Positions 30,597 to 39,604 are shown, counted from the first letter of the stretch. The stretch is 64,000 nucleotides of DNA from Pseudomonas sp. IAC-BECa141 (GCF_020544405.1 NZ_CP065410.1:558001-622000), one strand, 5' to 3'. Made by a program: numbers and translations. The notes: generated by a model from the letters alone, not told the origin.

Positions 30597-32615
30597 ATGT
30601 TCCGGTCGGCCAATGCGGCGCATTTCGTGTTGCAGATTCCTGCGATCCGCCACGACTTCAAGGTCCTGGCCTTCAGCGGCACCGAAGCGATCAGCACCCT
30701 CTACGGCATTCACATTGAACTGGTCAGCGAACACCCGGATTTCGATCTGGAAAGCTTGCTTGCCCGGCCCGCGTTTCTGCAGTTTGGCCACAACGGCGAA
30801 GGCATTCACGGGCATATCGAGGATGTGTTGGCGGGTGAGTCGGGCAAGCGTCTGACCCGCTACCACCTGACACTGGTGCCGGCGCTGCACTACTTGCAGT
30901 TCAGTCGTGATCAGCGGATTTTCCAGCAGCGTACGGTGCCGCAGATCATCGCGCAGGTGCTCAAGGGGCATGGCATTCAAGCGGATGCCTTCAGCTTTCA
31001 TGTCGCGGCGAATCCGCCCCGTGATTACTGCACCCAGTACGGCGAATCCGATCTTGAGTTCATCCAGCGCCTGTGCGCCGAGGACGGTATCGCCTGGCAT
31101 CACCAGCACTCGGTGGACGGGCATCTGCTGGTATTTACCGATGACCAGGTGTTTTTACCCAAGCTCGGCGCCACGCCCTATCGGCAGGACTCCGGCATGG
31201 TGGCCGAGCATCCGGTGGTCAGCCGTTTCAGCATTCGTACCGGCACCCGCACCAGCACGGTCGTGCGCCGCGACTATGACCTCAAGCGCCCGAGCCTGCT
31301 GGTCGAGAGTCGCTTTACCGCCGATTTCACTCCGGTGCTGGAGGATTACCGCTATCCGCTGTTGATCGAAAACGAAAGACGCGGCAAGCAGCTCGCACGG
31401 CAGGCGCTTGAGCGCTCTCGCGCCGACTATGAGCTGGGTGAAGGAGAGAGCGATCAAGCCAACCTGCGCAGCGGCCATCTCTTTGAACTGGCCGAACACC
31501 CGCGCCAACACTGCAACGACCTGTGGCTGTTGCTCAGCGTTTCCCACGAGGGGCGTCAGCCTCAGGTGCTTGAAGAATCGGTCACCAGCGATGCGAAAGA
31601 CACCGACGGTTTCACCCAGGGTTATCGCAATACCTTCAGCGTGATCCCTGCCGAGGTGGTGTTCCGGCCACCGCTGCCGGCACCTCGTCGTCCGCTGGTC
31701 AGTCAGACCGCCCGAGTCACCGGGCCGGTCGGCGAAGAGATCTATTGCGATGAGTTTGGCCGGGTGAAGTGCGAGTTCCCATGGGACCGCGCCGAACTCG
31801 ACAGTGAGCGCAGCAGTTGCTGGCTACGGGTTTCGTCGAGTTGGGCCGGTGAAAGCTTCGGCTCGGTGACGATCCCGCGCATCGGCATGGAAGTGCTGGT
31901 GACCTTTCTGGAGGGTGATCCGGATCAGCCGCTGATTACCGGGTGCGTGGCCAACAAAGTCACCTCGGTGCCCTACACCCTGCCTGAGCACAAGAGCAAA
32001 ACCGTGCTGCGCAGCCACAGTTCGCCACACACCGGCGGCTACAACGAACTGATGATCGAAGACCGTGCCGGGCAGGAAAAAATCTACCTGCGGGCCGAGC
32101 GCGACTTCGAACAACTGATCCTCAATGACAGCCACAGCCAGATCCGGCGCGACCGTTTCCAGCAGGTGGACAACCAGAGCACCAGCCTGATCAAGGCGGA
32201 TGAACGACACACCACCGACGGAACGCGCCATACGGTCATCGGCACCGACGATCTGCTCAGCATCAGCGGCAACAGCAGCACCACGGCGGACGGCACGCTG
32301 GTCATCCAGGCCGGCCCCCATGCGCGGGTCACCGCCAGCCAGGTGGTGATCGATGCCGGGACCAGCCTGACGCTGACGGCGGGCGGGCATCACATCGTGA
32401 TCAATTCGGGCGGGATCTTCAGCAGCGTGGCGATTGTCGAGGGTGGTGCGCCGGTGGCGGGGGCCGCCGCGCAGTCGGCACTGGCGGCGCCGGAATCTTC
32501 ACAAACGCTCCTTGCGTTATCCATGACCACGCAATTGGCCGCCCTGGCTCAGGCAGCAGAGCAGGCTGCGTCCGTCTGCGCCGTGTGCGAAAAACTGGCG
32601 CAGGTGAGCGCATGA
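30597..32615 (+). CDS. vgrG: Type VI secretion spike protein VgrG
   Basis: A 672-residue VgrG forming the trimeric needle tip of a type VI system. Residues about 5-370 are the gp27-like base. The gp5-like OB domain follows (CDEFGRVKCEFPWDR, then FGSVTIPRIGMEVLVTF), and a short beta-helix runs to about 625 (ITV-type repeats such as VTASQVVIDAGTSLTLTAGG). The Ala-rich tail may dock cargo. The ATG at 30597 follows AAGGA. No sheath, TssB/C or ClpV genes are here, so it is an orphan vgrG using a T6SS encoded elsewhere. It is translationally coupled to the DUF4123 gene. Confidence 0.95.
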   Translation: MFRSANAAHFVLQIPAIRHDFKVLAFSGTEAISTLYGIHIELVSEHPDFDLESLLARPAFLQFGHNGEGIHGHIEDVLAGESGKRLTRYHLTLVPALHYLQFSRDQRIFQQRTVPQIIAQVLKGHGIQADAFSFHVAANPPRDYCTQYGESDLEFIQRLCAEDGIAWHHQHSVDGHLLVFTDDQVFLPKLGATPYRQDSGMVAEHPVVSRFSIRTGTRTSTVVRRDYDLKRPSLLVESRFTADFTPVLEDYRYPLLIENERRGKQLARQALERSRADYELGEGESDQANLRSGHLFELAEHPRQHCNDLWLLLSVSHEGRQPQVLEESVTSDAKDTDGFTQGYRNTFSVIPAEVVFRPPLPAPRRPLVSQTARVTGPVGEEIYCDEFGRVKCEFPWDRAELDSERSSCWLRVSSSWAGESFGSVTIPRIGMEVLVTFLEGDPDQPLITGCVANKVTSVPYTLPEHKSKTVLRSHSSPHTGGYNELMIEDRAGQEKIYLRAERDFEQLILNDSHSQIRRDRFQQVDNQSTSLIKADERHTTDGTRHTVIGTDDLLSISGNSSTTADGTLVIQAGPHARVTASQVVIDAGTSLTLTAGGHHIVINSGGIFSSVAIVEGGAPVAGAAAQSALAAPESSQTLLALSMTTQLAALAQAAEQAASVCAVCEKLAQVSA

Positions 32616-33445
32616 ATCGGGCGTATCTGTTGCTGGATCAAATCCAGATCGAAAACCTTCCGGAACGCCTGTTCGAGCTGACGGGAGGCGTAATGCCTCA
32701 CTCGCTTTATCAGCGCACGGCCTACAGCGCCCTGGATAAAGCAGGCCCCGTACTGGTGGCGGTAACCCCTGACAGTCCTCTGGCGCAGGTCTTTTCACAG
32801 GAGTGGAGCACGACGGCGGGGCTCTGGCTGGAGTCGCAAGCCGATGAGGGGGCATTGCTGGAGCATTTGCGCAGCCTGATCCACGCCCGTGTCGAGGGTG
32901 ATGTGACCGTGCTCTTTCGCTTTTACGATCCCCGCATCACTGCGTTGTGGCTGGCGGACAAGCCCGCAGCAGAGCGGGATCGGTTGATGGGACCGGTGCA
33001 CCTGATCCGGCTGCCGGGCCTGCAGATCCGGCAGCTCACCGAGCAACCGGCGATCCCTTACGCGGACAGACCGTGGCTGGTGCTCACGGCGGAGCAGCTC
33101 AATGACCTGAACGCTGCGAAACGCCGGACATTCGCCGGGCAACTGATCGAACATGCTCTGCGGTATTTCCCGAAATGCCTTGGATCGCAGGAACCGACGG
33201 CTTTGCAGCAATGGGCCATGGACTGTCAGGGCAGTGCGGCGCGCAATGGCTTCAGTGCCGTGGAGGAGGTGCTGCTCTGGGCGCGTTTCTACGCAGTGCT
33301 GGGGGCGGACTTTCCCGATGGGCCGGCGCACGGCGCCTACCGGCAGTTGCTGGCCGAGCCTGGTGTGTTGCCCCGCCAGCGCCTGGACAACCTCAACGGC
33401 GCATTGACGCATCAGTTGCTGACTGACAAGGACCTCACCCTATGA
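32612..33445 (+). CDS. DUF4123 T6SS effector adaptor/chaperone
   Basis: A 277-residue protein with the DUF4123 fold in its first half (YLLLDQIQIENLPERLFEL, then LFRFYDPRITALWLADKP near residue 110). DUF4123 proteins load a specific effector onto the VgrG encoded beside them; in Vibrio cholerae VasW plays this role for VasX. Its ATG overlaps the vgrG TGA and its TGA overlaps the effector ATG, each by four bases, giving tight stoichiometry. Confidence 0.9.
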   Translation: MNRAYLLLDQIQIENLPERLFELTGGVMPHSLYQRTAYSALDKAGPVLVAVTPDSPLAQVFSQEWSTTAGLWLESQADEGALLEHLRSLIHARVEGDVTVLFRFYDPRITALWLADKPAAERDRLMGPVHLIRLPGLQIRQLTEQPAIPYADRPWLVLTAEQLNDLNAAKRRTFAGQLIEHALRYFPKCLGSQEPTALQQWAMDCQGSAARNGFSAVEEVLLWARFYAVLGADFPDGPAHGAYRQLLAEPGVLPRQRLDNLNGALTHQLLTDKDLTL

Positions 33446-36400
33446 GCGCCGAAAAACTGGCCATGGTCGACCAGGCCGCGCAGGCCGAACGGGCCGCCAA
33501 AGCCCAGCCGCATGTGGATATCAACAGCACGGTGCATCCGTGTCCCGCCAGTCAGCCTGATCTGTTTGTGGTACCGGTGCGCTATGCGCTGGCGCACGAA
33601 AAGGCCGAACACGCCTGTTGCGTTCCCGGTATCGCGCCCGAGAGTCGCCCGATGGCAACGCGTCGCTTGCGGGCGGGGTTTGTGTACGTCTGGCAGCATC
33701 AGGGGCCGCTCAAGCGCTACGCCGTTTCAGCCGAAGGGCTGTTGCAGGCGCAGCCGCTGGACGCGGGGCCCGCCCTTGTGGCCGACGCAACGCTGGCCGG
33801 CCTGTCGCTGCCAAAAGCTCACGATGCCTGGATGCTTTACAGCGAATTCCCCCTGGGTGCCGAGCACTGTCAGTCACTGAGCGAGGACAGCGCCAAACGC
33901 ACTCAGCACATGCGATGTATTGCGCTGCGCACAGTGGCCGACGAATTACAGGCCCCGCACTGCCCGGCCCTGGAGCGTGCCGATGAGGTCATGGCCGAAC
34001 TTCTGCCGAACACCTATGCCCGGTCGATGAAAGCCGATCAGCAAAAAAATGCCGAGGACACCGACGCCCTCGGCGCGACACTGCTGAAGGATCCGACTGT
34101 GGCCAACATCAAGGCCTACACCGATGCCATGCACCGGATCCGCGAGCGCAACAAGGTGCTCGCTCAACACCCCGACGCCAGCGACCAGCCGCCCGGCGAG
34201 TGGAGCGCCGAGCCATGGGACGGTCAGGGCACCCGGGACTGGCTGGACAACGCCAGGGCGCAAAGCGACGGCCTGTTCGCCGTCTTCGCCTGTCTGGATG
34301 ACGATCCTGGCGTGCTGCGCGATATCAACCATGAACAGGAATGGCTGGAATCCGGCCACGAGCAATGGCTCGGCGAAAACAACCTGCGCCTGAGCATCGG
34401 CGGGTTTGTGCGCAGCCTGATCACTGAGGACGGTGCAGAGCTGGCCGGCAATCTCAGCTACCGCTACAAGGATCGAGACATCAGCCTCACGCCGGCGCAG
34501 GGCCGGGTCATGCTCGACGCTCAGCATCGACTGGAGGAAGAGCTCAAGGCTGAAACCCGGGCCCGGCAGTATGGCGGTCAGCCGAGTCATGCAGAGTCCG
34601 CCGCCCGCGATGCCCGCATCGCAGCGATTGTCGCGCCGGTGCGGGCGTTTATTCCGGCAGACCTGTACCGCGAGGCCGAGGTCCTTGTCCGCGAATATCG
34701 CGCGGAAAAACTCGCCAACCTGAACAATCATCCGTTCGGCGCCAAGGTCGGCGAGTACATCGATCTCGACGCGATGAACACCTGGTTCAGCGACACGGCC
34801 GCCGCCCACTTTCAACAACTCGAAGAGCGGCACGCGGCGTTGTTCGCTGACCGGGGGCTGTACCTCAAACGCTCGTCCAGCGGCACCTGGTTTGTCGACT
34901 TCGACGACCTGGCGGCGCGCCAGTGGCTGACCGAGCTGGCCACCGGCTGCCTGACCGCCCAGTGCATCCGCGCCCAGGGCGCCGAGCAATACGCCGACTA
35001 TGTACGCGCCGCCGACGGTGGCGCACTCCGGCAACTGTTCAACGCCTGGACGCCCTCACTCGAAGCGGCCGTCAACAATGCCTCGCGCCTCAGCGAGCTG
35101 ATGGCCGCGCTGTCTGCCGACAACATCAGCGCCACCCATCAGGCGCTGGCGCCGTTGAGCGCAGTGGTGCTGGATGACATCGCGACCATGGCCCGGGACG
35201 CCGCCAGCCAGTGGAGTGTGCTGGTCAACCGGCTGGGAGCGGCGTTGTTGCTGCTCAAGGGTGACAACGGCTTCAGTGCGTCGTGGATGAGCATCTTCGT
35301 CGCGGCGAGGCTGGGGGGTGAAAGCCGTTTGCAGCAAGTGTCCGAGGGCGGGCGACAGGTGTGGGCGTTGCTGGGGCAACGGGCCGAGGCACTGGCCCAA
35401 TGGGTGAACAAGACAGGCAAGGCGATTGGCGTCGGGCGGGTGGAACGGATCGTCAATTCGCCGGTGGTGGTCAACAGCGGGGGCGTTGTGCCGCTGGCGG
35501 CGCTGCTGGTGAACGTGGTGAATGTGCAGAACTACTTGAAAGAGGCCGGGGTGCTGGAGGGGATGGAAGGGCGCCGGGTGAATGACACGATTTCGGCGAG
35601 TCTTTACGGGGCGGCGGCGTTGGTGGCGGTGGTGGATAGTCAGGTGAGGGTGGGGTTGGGGAGGGATAGGTTTTACTTCTTCGGCACTGCTGCGCCGGCG
35701 CTTACGTTGTTTGGTGGTGTGATTGGCGCATTGTCGGCGGGTGCAGCATCCTCCGAATTCAAGTCTCTACAGCAGCAAATTGAAAACGCCCAAAACGCCG
35801 TCGATCCATGGCTGGAAATACGTCAGACCGTGGTAGGTGGGCAAGTAGCCGCGTTTGGCGCCCAGGCATTGTTAGGATTTGGCTATACCGCCCGTGCCTT
35901 GGCGGGGGCAATCACAGTAGACGTCGCCATTTTGCGTTACACACTCTACATGGGGCCATTGAACTGGATCATTGCCGGTTTGGGTCTGCTGTATCTGACG
36001 GCCTGGATTTTTGAAAAGACGCCGCTGCAGCACTTCCTGAGTTCCTGCTGCTGGTCCAGAGCCCGGGCCAATAATCTCGAGCCCCTTGCGCCCAAGGCTC
36101 AACAGGACGAGCTTGACCGTTTGTACCTCATCCTCTACACGCCACGGGTCTCCATGCAGAGCAGCTCCAGGCAGGCACCTGATAATGGCCGTTCCGGCCT
36201 GACTTACGTCAGCGCCATTGATTCCCTGACCATCGACCTGCCGGGTGCCGAGCCCGGCAACGTCTACCTGGAACTGAGCATGGTCGGCGACCCGGTGGAT
36301 ACCCTCGAAAACCGCTACCTGATCAAAAATAGTCCGATCGACTATTTCAGGCCTCCCCGTCCCTGGCGCGATATGACGCCCTTCTGGTTGTCCAGCAGCA

Positions 36401-36714
36401 GTTGCCAGTGGATACCGATCAAGGAAGGTCGGGGTTTGCGTATAGGCGGTCCATTCAAAGAGGTGAAAGACGTATTGCGCACTCCCCCTGGCACGTTGTC
36501 GCTCAGGTTGCGTTATCGCACACCGTTGACCGGAATACTCGGTGCCCGCTCTTTCATCGGTGGAGAACGAGGATTGGCGTTCACCTTGAACAACACCACC
36601 GGCGTCATCGCCCTGAGAAACGACCCGACGCCCGAGCTTGATCGTGTACCGAACTACCCGCTCGGTGAGGACCACCCCGGCGCCATTTACCTGCAACCCA
36701 AGGACAAACAATGA
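33442..36714 (+). CDS. VasX-like T6SS effector (BTH_I2691 family), probable membrane-acting toxin
   Basis: A 1090-residue protein. The N-terminus (about 30-110) fits the VasX N-terminal region: HPCPASQPDLFVVPVRYAL, then TRRLRAGFVYVWQHQG. A long helical middle follows. Hydrophobic, probably membrane-inserting segments lie near residues 685-695, 753-770, 801-831 and 840-857 (LNWIIAGLGLLYLTAWIF). A soluble 230-residue C-terminal domain has mostly beta character. VasX of V. cholerae is a T6SS toxin that disrupts membranes, so a similar action is inferred. Codon use turns more A+T-rich from about 35740. An AAGGA site precedes the ATG. Confidence 0.88.
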   Translation: MSAEKLAMVDQAAQAERAAKAQPHVDINSTVHPCPASQPDLFVVPVRYALAHEKAEHACCVPGIAPESRPMATRRLRAGFVYVWQHQGPLKRYAVSAEGLLQAQPLDAGPALVADATLAGLSLPKAHDAWMLYSEFPLGAEHCQSLSEDSAKRTQHMRCIALRTVADELQAPHCPALERADEVMAELLPNTYARSMKADQQKNAEDTDALGATLLKDPTVANIKAYTDAMHRIRERNKVLAQHPDASDQPPGEWSAEPWDGQGTRDWLDNARAQSDGLFAVFACLDDDPGVLRDINHEQEWLESGHEQWLGENNLRLSIGGFVRSLITEDGAELAGNLSYRYKDRDISLTPAQGRVMLDAQHRLEEELKAETRARQYGGQPSHAESAARDARIAAIVAPVRAFIPADLYREAEVLVREYRAEKLANLNNHPFGAKVGEYIDLDAMNTWFSDTAAAHFQQLEERHAALFADRGLYLKRSSSGTWFVDFDDLAARQWLTELATGCLTAQCIRAQGAEQYADYVRAADGGALRQLFNAWTPSLEAAVNNASRLSELMAALSADNISATHQALAPLSAVVLDDIATMARDAASQWSVLVNRLGAALLLLKGDNGFSASWMSIFVAARLGGESRLQQVSEGGRQVWALLGQRAEALAQWVNKTGKAIGVGRVERIVNSPVVVNSGGVVPLAALLVNVVNVQNYLKEAGVLEGMEGRRVNDTISASLYGAAALVAVVDSQVRVGLGRDRFYFFGTAAPALTLFGGVIGALSAGAASSEFKSLQQQIENAQNAVDPWLEIRQTVVGGQVAAFGAQALLGFGYTARALAGAITVDVAILRYTLYMGPLNWIIAGLGLLYLTAWIFEKTPLQHFLSSCCWSRARANNLEPLAPKAQQDELDRLYLILYTPRVSMQSSSRQAPDNGRSGLTYVSAIDSLTIDLPGAEPGNVYLELSMVGDPVDTLENRYLIKNSPIDYFRPPRPWRDMTPFWLSSSSCQWIPIKEGRGLRIGGPFKEVKDVLRTPPGTLSLRLRYRTPLTGILGARSFIGGERGLAFTLNNTTGVIALRNDPTPELDRVPNYPLGEDHPGAIYLQPKDKQ

Positions 36715-37652
36715 GTACGCCACCGGCCGGCACCACGAAGAAGGGGATTTTCTCGCGCAATGACTATTTGGCGCCATTGCCGATTCCAACCGGGAGAAAG
36801 CCCTGTGACGTGCTCAATATCGTCTGGCGCAAAAACGACGTCTTCATTGACATAGGCAACTACAGCATCGGTTCAGCGGTGATGGTGATGTGGCCGGGAG
36901 TGATGGTGTTTTTAGCAATGTCATTTTTTACTCGAAATCTGACTTCTGATTTCAGTCAGGACATTTTGATCCTGGGCGCATGTATCATGGCCCTTCCGAT
37001 TTTTTGGTTGATTCAAGGCCTCTTTCGCGAAGTCCCCTTACCCGTGCGCTTCAACCGCCAACGCCGCGAAGTCTGCGTCCCCCGCGACAACGGCGAATAC
37101 TGGATCGTCCCTTGGGAAAGCGTGACAGCGGCCGCCACCCAGCAGTCGTCGGTCAGTCAGGCCGGTAAAAACACCATGGGTTTACTGGTCATCGGTTTCG
37201 AAAACCCCGACCCGGATGCCACCCAAGACAACAAGCATTTTTCGCTGGGCTTCAACTGCGGCGGTGGTACGACGGCGATGGCGTTGTGGGAATGCATGCG
37301 CAGTTACATGGAGATCGGGCCAGAAGCATCGCCGGATGCCGCAGCGCTCAATTCAGGCGCCAACCTGCGTTACTACGTCGATTACATGAAAGATAAAGCC
37401 AAAGAACGTGGCTGGTTCTTGACGTTGTTATGGGAAGGCGTATTCGGCGTATTCATTTTCAATGCACCTCTCGCGACTTATCTGCAAAGAAAAAAGCTAT
37501 ATCCGCCCCCCGACTTGCCCCATCCCGACATCATCGAATGGTCAAAACCCCTCCCTCCCGAACAATGGGCCAAACGCTCTCCTGAACTAGAGGTCGCCAT
37601 CGCCCAGCGCGAGGCTGAACTCGCTGCACCGGCCAAAAGCGAGCGGGTTTGA
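36711..37652 (+). CDS. DUF6708-like membrane protein, probable immunity protein of the VasX-like effector
   Basis: A 313-residue protein with two close transmembrane helices (about 52-73 and 84-105) and possibly a third near 244-260. Between them lies a soluble region with FRQRREVCVP-like strands (actual VRFNRQRREVCVPRDNGEYW). The start ATG overlaps the effector's TGA by four bases after an AAGGA site. A membrane protein directly after a membrane-active T6SS toxin is the expected place for an inner-membrane immunity protein, like TsiV2 beside VasX; this is inference. It is more A+T-rich than core genes. It may instead assist the effector. Confidence 0.7.
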   Translation: MSTPPAGTTKKGIFSRNDYLAPLPIPTGRKPCDVLNIVWRKNDVFIDIGNYSIGSAVMVMWPGVMVFLAMSFFTRNLTSDFSQDILILGACIMALPIFWLIQGLFREVPLPVRFNRQRREVCVPRDNGEYWIVPWESVTAAATQQSSVSQAGKNTMGLLVIGFENPDPDATQDNKHFSLGFNCGGGTTAMALWECMRSYMEIGPEASPDAAALNSGANLRYYVDYMKDKAKERGWFLTLLWEGVFGVFIFNAPLATYLQRKKLYPPPDLPHPDIIEWSKPLPPEQWAKRSPELEVAIAQREAELAAPAKSERV

Positions 37653-37675
37653 GGCCGGCCCTGCACTCTGAATGC

Positions 37676-37704
37676 AAAAAAGCCGCGATAATCGCGGCTT
37701 TTTT
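37676..37704. terminator. Bidirectional terminator between T6SS cassette and TIR-caspase operon
   Basis: AAAAAAGCCGCGA and TCGCGGCTTTTTT form a stem with A and T runs on both sides, separating the two convergent accessory modules. Confidence 0.95.
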
Positions 37705-37711
37705 GCGTCTG

Positions 37712-38197
37712 TCAGAACCCCCGCCGAATCCGGTTTTTCAGTTGTTCATGGAAGATTTCCGCGTTGCGTCTGTAGGTGCCGCTGAAGGATTCGTTACTTG
37801 AATCCAGCGTCATCGAGCGTTTGTTCGTCACTTCTTCACGGTAGGCGTCGATGAAGAAGTTCAGGTCGTTGGCCGTGCTCAGCTTCGGCCACTTGTCCAG
37901 GTACAGCGGCAGTTGGGCGGCGCCCGTTCTGAAGGAACAGATCCGCCGGTTGCTGATCGTCGCTTCGCCGATCTCGAACGGCACCCACCAGGACAACGCG
38001 GTTGACTCCGAGACCACCGCCAGCAGGTGGGTGCATTCAGTGATGTTGCGGGTGATGACTCCGGTGATGTCGTCGGTGGTCTGGGATTCGGGGTCCAGCA
38101 CGTCCAGATAGGTTTTGATATTGGCCTGCTTCAGGCGGGCATCGATCGCGAGGGCGTGGGCGCGGTCCATGTGGCGGTAGCTGATGAATACGGGCAT
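37712..38197 (-). CDS. TIR-domain protein (second TIR gene of a TIR-caspase operon)
   Basis: A 161-residue protein that is essentially one TIR domain: MPVFISYRHMDRAHALAID with the BB-region, LDPESQTTDDITGVITRNI, and SWWVPFEIGEAT, where Glu75 fits the catalytic glutamate of NAD-consuming TIR enzymes. A C-terminal 40-residue tail is basic. The ATG shares one base with the TGA of the caspase gene and follows AAGGA, so it is the last gene of the operon. Likely an NAD-using enzyme or sensor in the same defence system, possibly with a different trigger or product from the first TIR (inference). Confidence 0.85.
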   Translation of the reverse strand: MPVFISYRHMDRAHALAIDARLKQANIKTYLDVLDPESQTTDDITGVITRNITECTHLLAVVSESTALSWWVPFEIGEATISNRRICSFRTGAAQLPLYLDKWPKLSTANDLNFFIDAYREEVTNKRSMTLDSSNESFSGTYRRNAEIFHEQLKNRIRRGF

Positions 38198-39156
38198 CAG
38201 AAATGTCCTTTGAGGGCGAGTTCGCGGTAATAGGCACCCAGAGCTGTCAGGCGACACCCGGTAGAGTGCATGGCGGCGTAATACATGTGTTCGGCGTCCA
38301 CCGGCTCGATCAGGCTGTGGCGGTTGCACATTTGCAACTGTTTGAAGATGTCACCGTGATCGGGATCGAACGAGGCGGCGGTGGGTTCGAAACTGGGGTC
38401 TAGCCGGAAGACAAAACTCGGTTCCGGAAACCAGTCCTTGAGCTTGCGCAGGGTTTCTTCGGCGATCAGCGGTGCGACCTCGCGCAGTGGTACGAACTGC
38501 GACACATTGGTCTTGAACACCGGCCGCTGCTCCCAGGCCCCCAGAGCATTGTCGACGAACGAGTAAACGCTGCCGGGAGTGACCTTGCCCAGCACGTTGG
38601 CGGCACCGCCATGCAGGGCTTGAAGCAGCAGGTCCGTGAACACGCCATGGCCACGGCTTTCCAGGGCGGACTGTTCTTTTTTGCAGGCGGTGAGAATGGT
38701 CACGCCTTCGCCGATCAGGCTGCTGCCGCCGCGCAAGTTGCGCACGGCACCGGCGGCGCCAGCCTGGCAGCAATCAAGGATGATGATTTTGTTCTTGATC
38801 TGCTGGGCGTTGTCGGCCCACTGCAGAATGTCGCTGATGCGAATGCCGTCGCCGCCGGGCTGATAGTCCTGGGGGATCAGCAACCCTTCATCGATGCTGG
38901 TATCGAACTGGCCATGGCCGGCGAAATACAGAAGCGCAACATCGCAGTCGCCCGAGAACAGGCTTTGGATGTGCTGCCTCATGGCCGTGAGCGAGAGGTC
39001 CTCCTCCGCCGAAGTCAGCACCTTGCTGCTGAAGTTGGGCCGTCCGCTGGCATGGCGCTCCAGCACCGAGGCCATGGCCATTGCATCATTGTTGCAGCCG
39101 CTGAGCGGCGAAACGTGGGTGTAGTGGTTAATGCCGATAAACAGTCCCTTGCGCAT
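38197..39156 (-). CDS. Caspase-like (peptidase C14) protease of a TIR-caspase defence operon
   Basis: A 319-residue protein. The caspase fold starts at once (KGLFIGINHYTHVSPLSGCN) and shows the catalytic pair His81 (LLYFAGHGQFD) and Cys130 (IIILDCCQAGAAG). About 120 C-terminal residues after WEQRPVFKTNVSQF form an extra domain that could bind an activating nucleotide. In reported TIR-caspase systems (type IV Thoeris) the TIR protein makes a cyclic ADP-ribose isomer (N7-cADPR) that switches on such a protease to degrade cell proteins. The start at 39156 lies 2 bases after the stop of the upstream ThsB-like gene. Confidence 0.88.
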   Translation of the reverse strand: MRKGLFIGINHYTHVSPLSGCNNDAMAMASVLERHASGRPNFSSKVLTSAEEDLSLTAMRQHIQSLFSGDCDVALLYFAGHGQFDTSIDEGLLIPQDYQPGGDGIRISDILQWADNAQQIKNKIIILDCCQAGAAGAVRNLRGGSSLIGEGVTILTACKKEQSALESRGHGVFTDLLLQALHGGAANVLGKVTPGSVYSFVDNALGAWEQRPVFKTNVSQFVPLREVAPLIAEETLRKLKDWFPEPSFVFRLDPSFEPTAASFDPDHGDIFKQLQMCNRHSLIEPVDAEHMYYAAMHSTGCRLTALGAYYRELALKGHF

Positions 39157-39158
39157 GA

Positions 39159-39566
39159 TTACACCGCCGTATGAAGGCGTATGGCGCTGACGATGCTGTT
39201 GGTATTCCACGCACATTCGACATGCGCGGCGTCGCTGACCACTTTTGCGGTGCGTTCGGCGCCATGGGGACGAATCGCGATGATCACCTTGCCTAGACGT
39301 TTGGCAATCTCGATTTCCTTCTGAATCCATTTGCTGTAGGCCGAGTACATACCGGCCATGACCAGCACTGCCGAGCATGGGCGGATCTTGTTTTCGATGG
39401 TCTCTTCCAGCTCCTTGTCAGTGCGGGCGTCGATGATCGGATTGTGCGGCGGCACCGAGAAATTTTTGAAGGTGAACGTCGGGTGATCGCTGAGCAGGCG
39501 GATCAGATTGTCGTGGGAGCCGGAGTAGTTCCAGGAGTGGCTGATGAACAAATGGTAGGTTTGCAT
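39159..39566 (-). CDS. ThsB-like TIR protein (MTH538-type TIR domain)
   Basis: A 135-residue single-domain protein of the MTH538/DUF1863 TIR type that includes Thoeris ThsB: YHLFISHSWNYSG at the N-terminus, FKNFSVPPHNPI in the BB-loop position, then AYSKWIQKEIEIAKRLGK, where Glu84 is the expected catalytic residue, and AWNTNSIVSAIR at the end. ThsB proteins sense phage and convert NAD to a cyclic signal. First gene of the operon. The start at 39566 follows GAGG; a longer frame has no family similarity. Confidence 0.88.
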   Translation of the reverse strand: MQTYHLFISHSWNYSGSHDNLIRLLSDHPTFTFKNFSVPPHNPIIDARTDKELEETIENKIRPCSAVLVMAGMYSAYSKWIQKEIEIAKRLGKVIIAIRPHGAERTAKVVSDAAHVECAWNTNSIVSAIRLHTAV

Positions 39567-39604
39567 GGGGCCTCGGAGGTCGCGACAGTGCGAAGGAGGA
39601 ACCC

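Noticed and set aside
30221..30697. Minus-strand frame with a good ribosome site before an ATG at 30562 (MSKPSVVRARENWRARYQER)
   Set aside because: It runs through the motB terminator and motB tail and resembles no family I know; at most the first 30 codons are a gene remnant.
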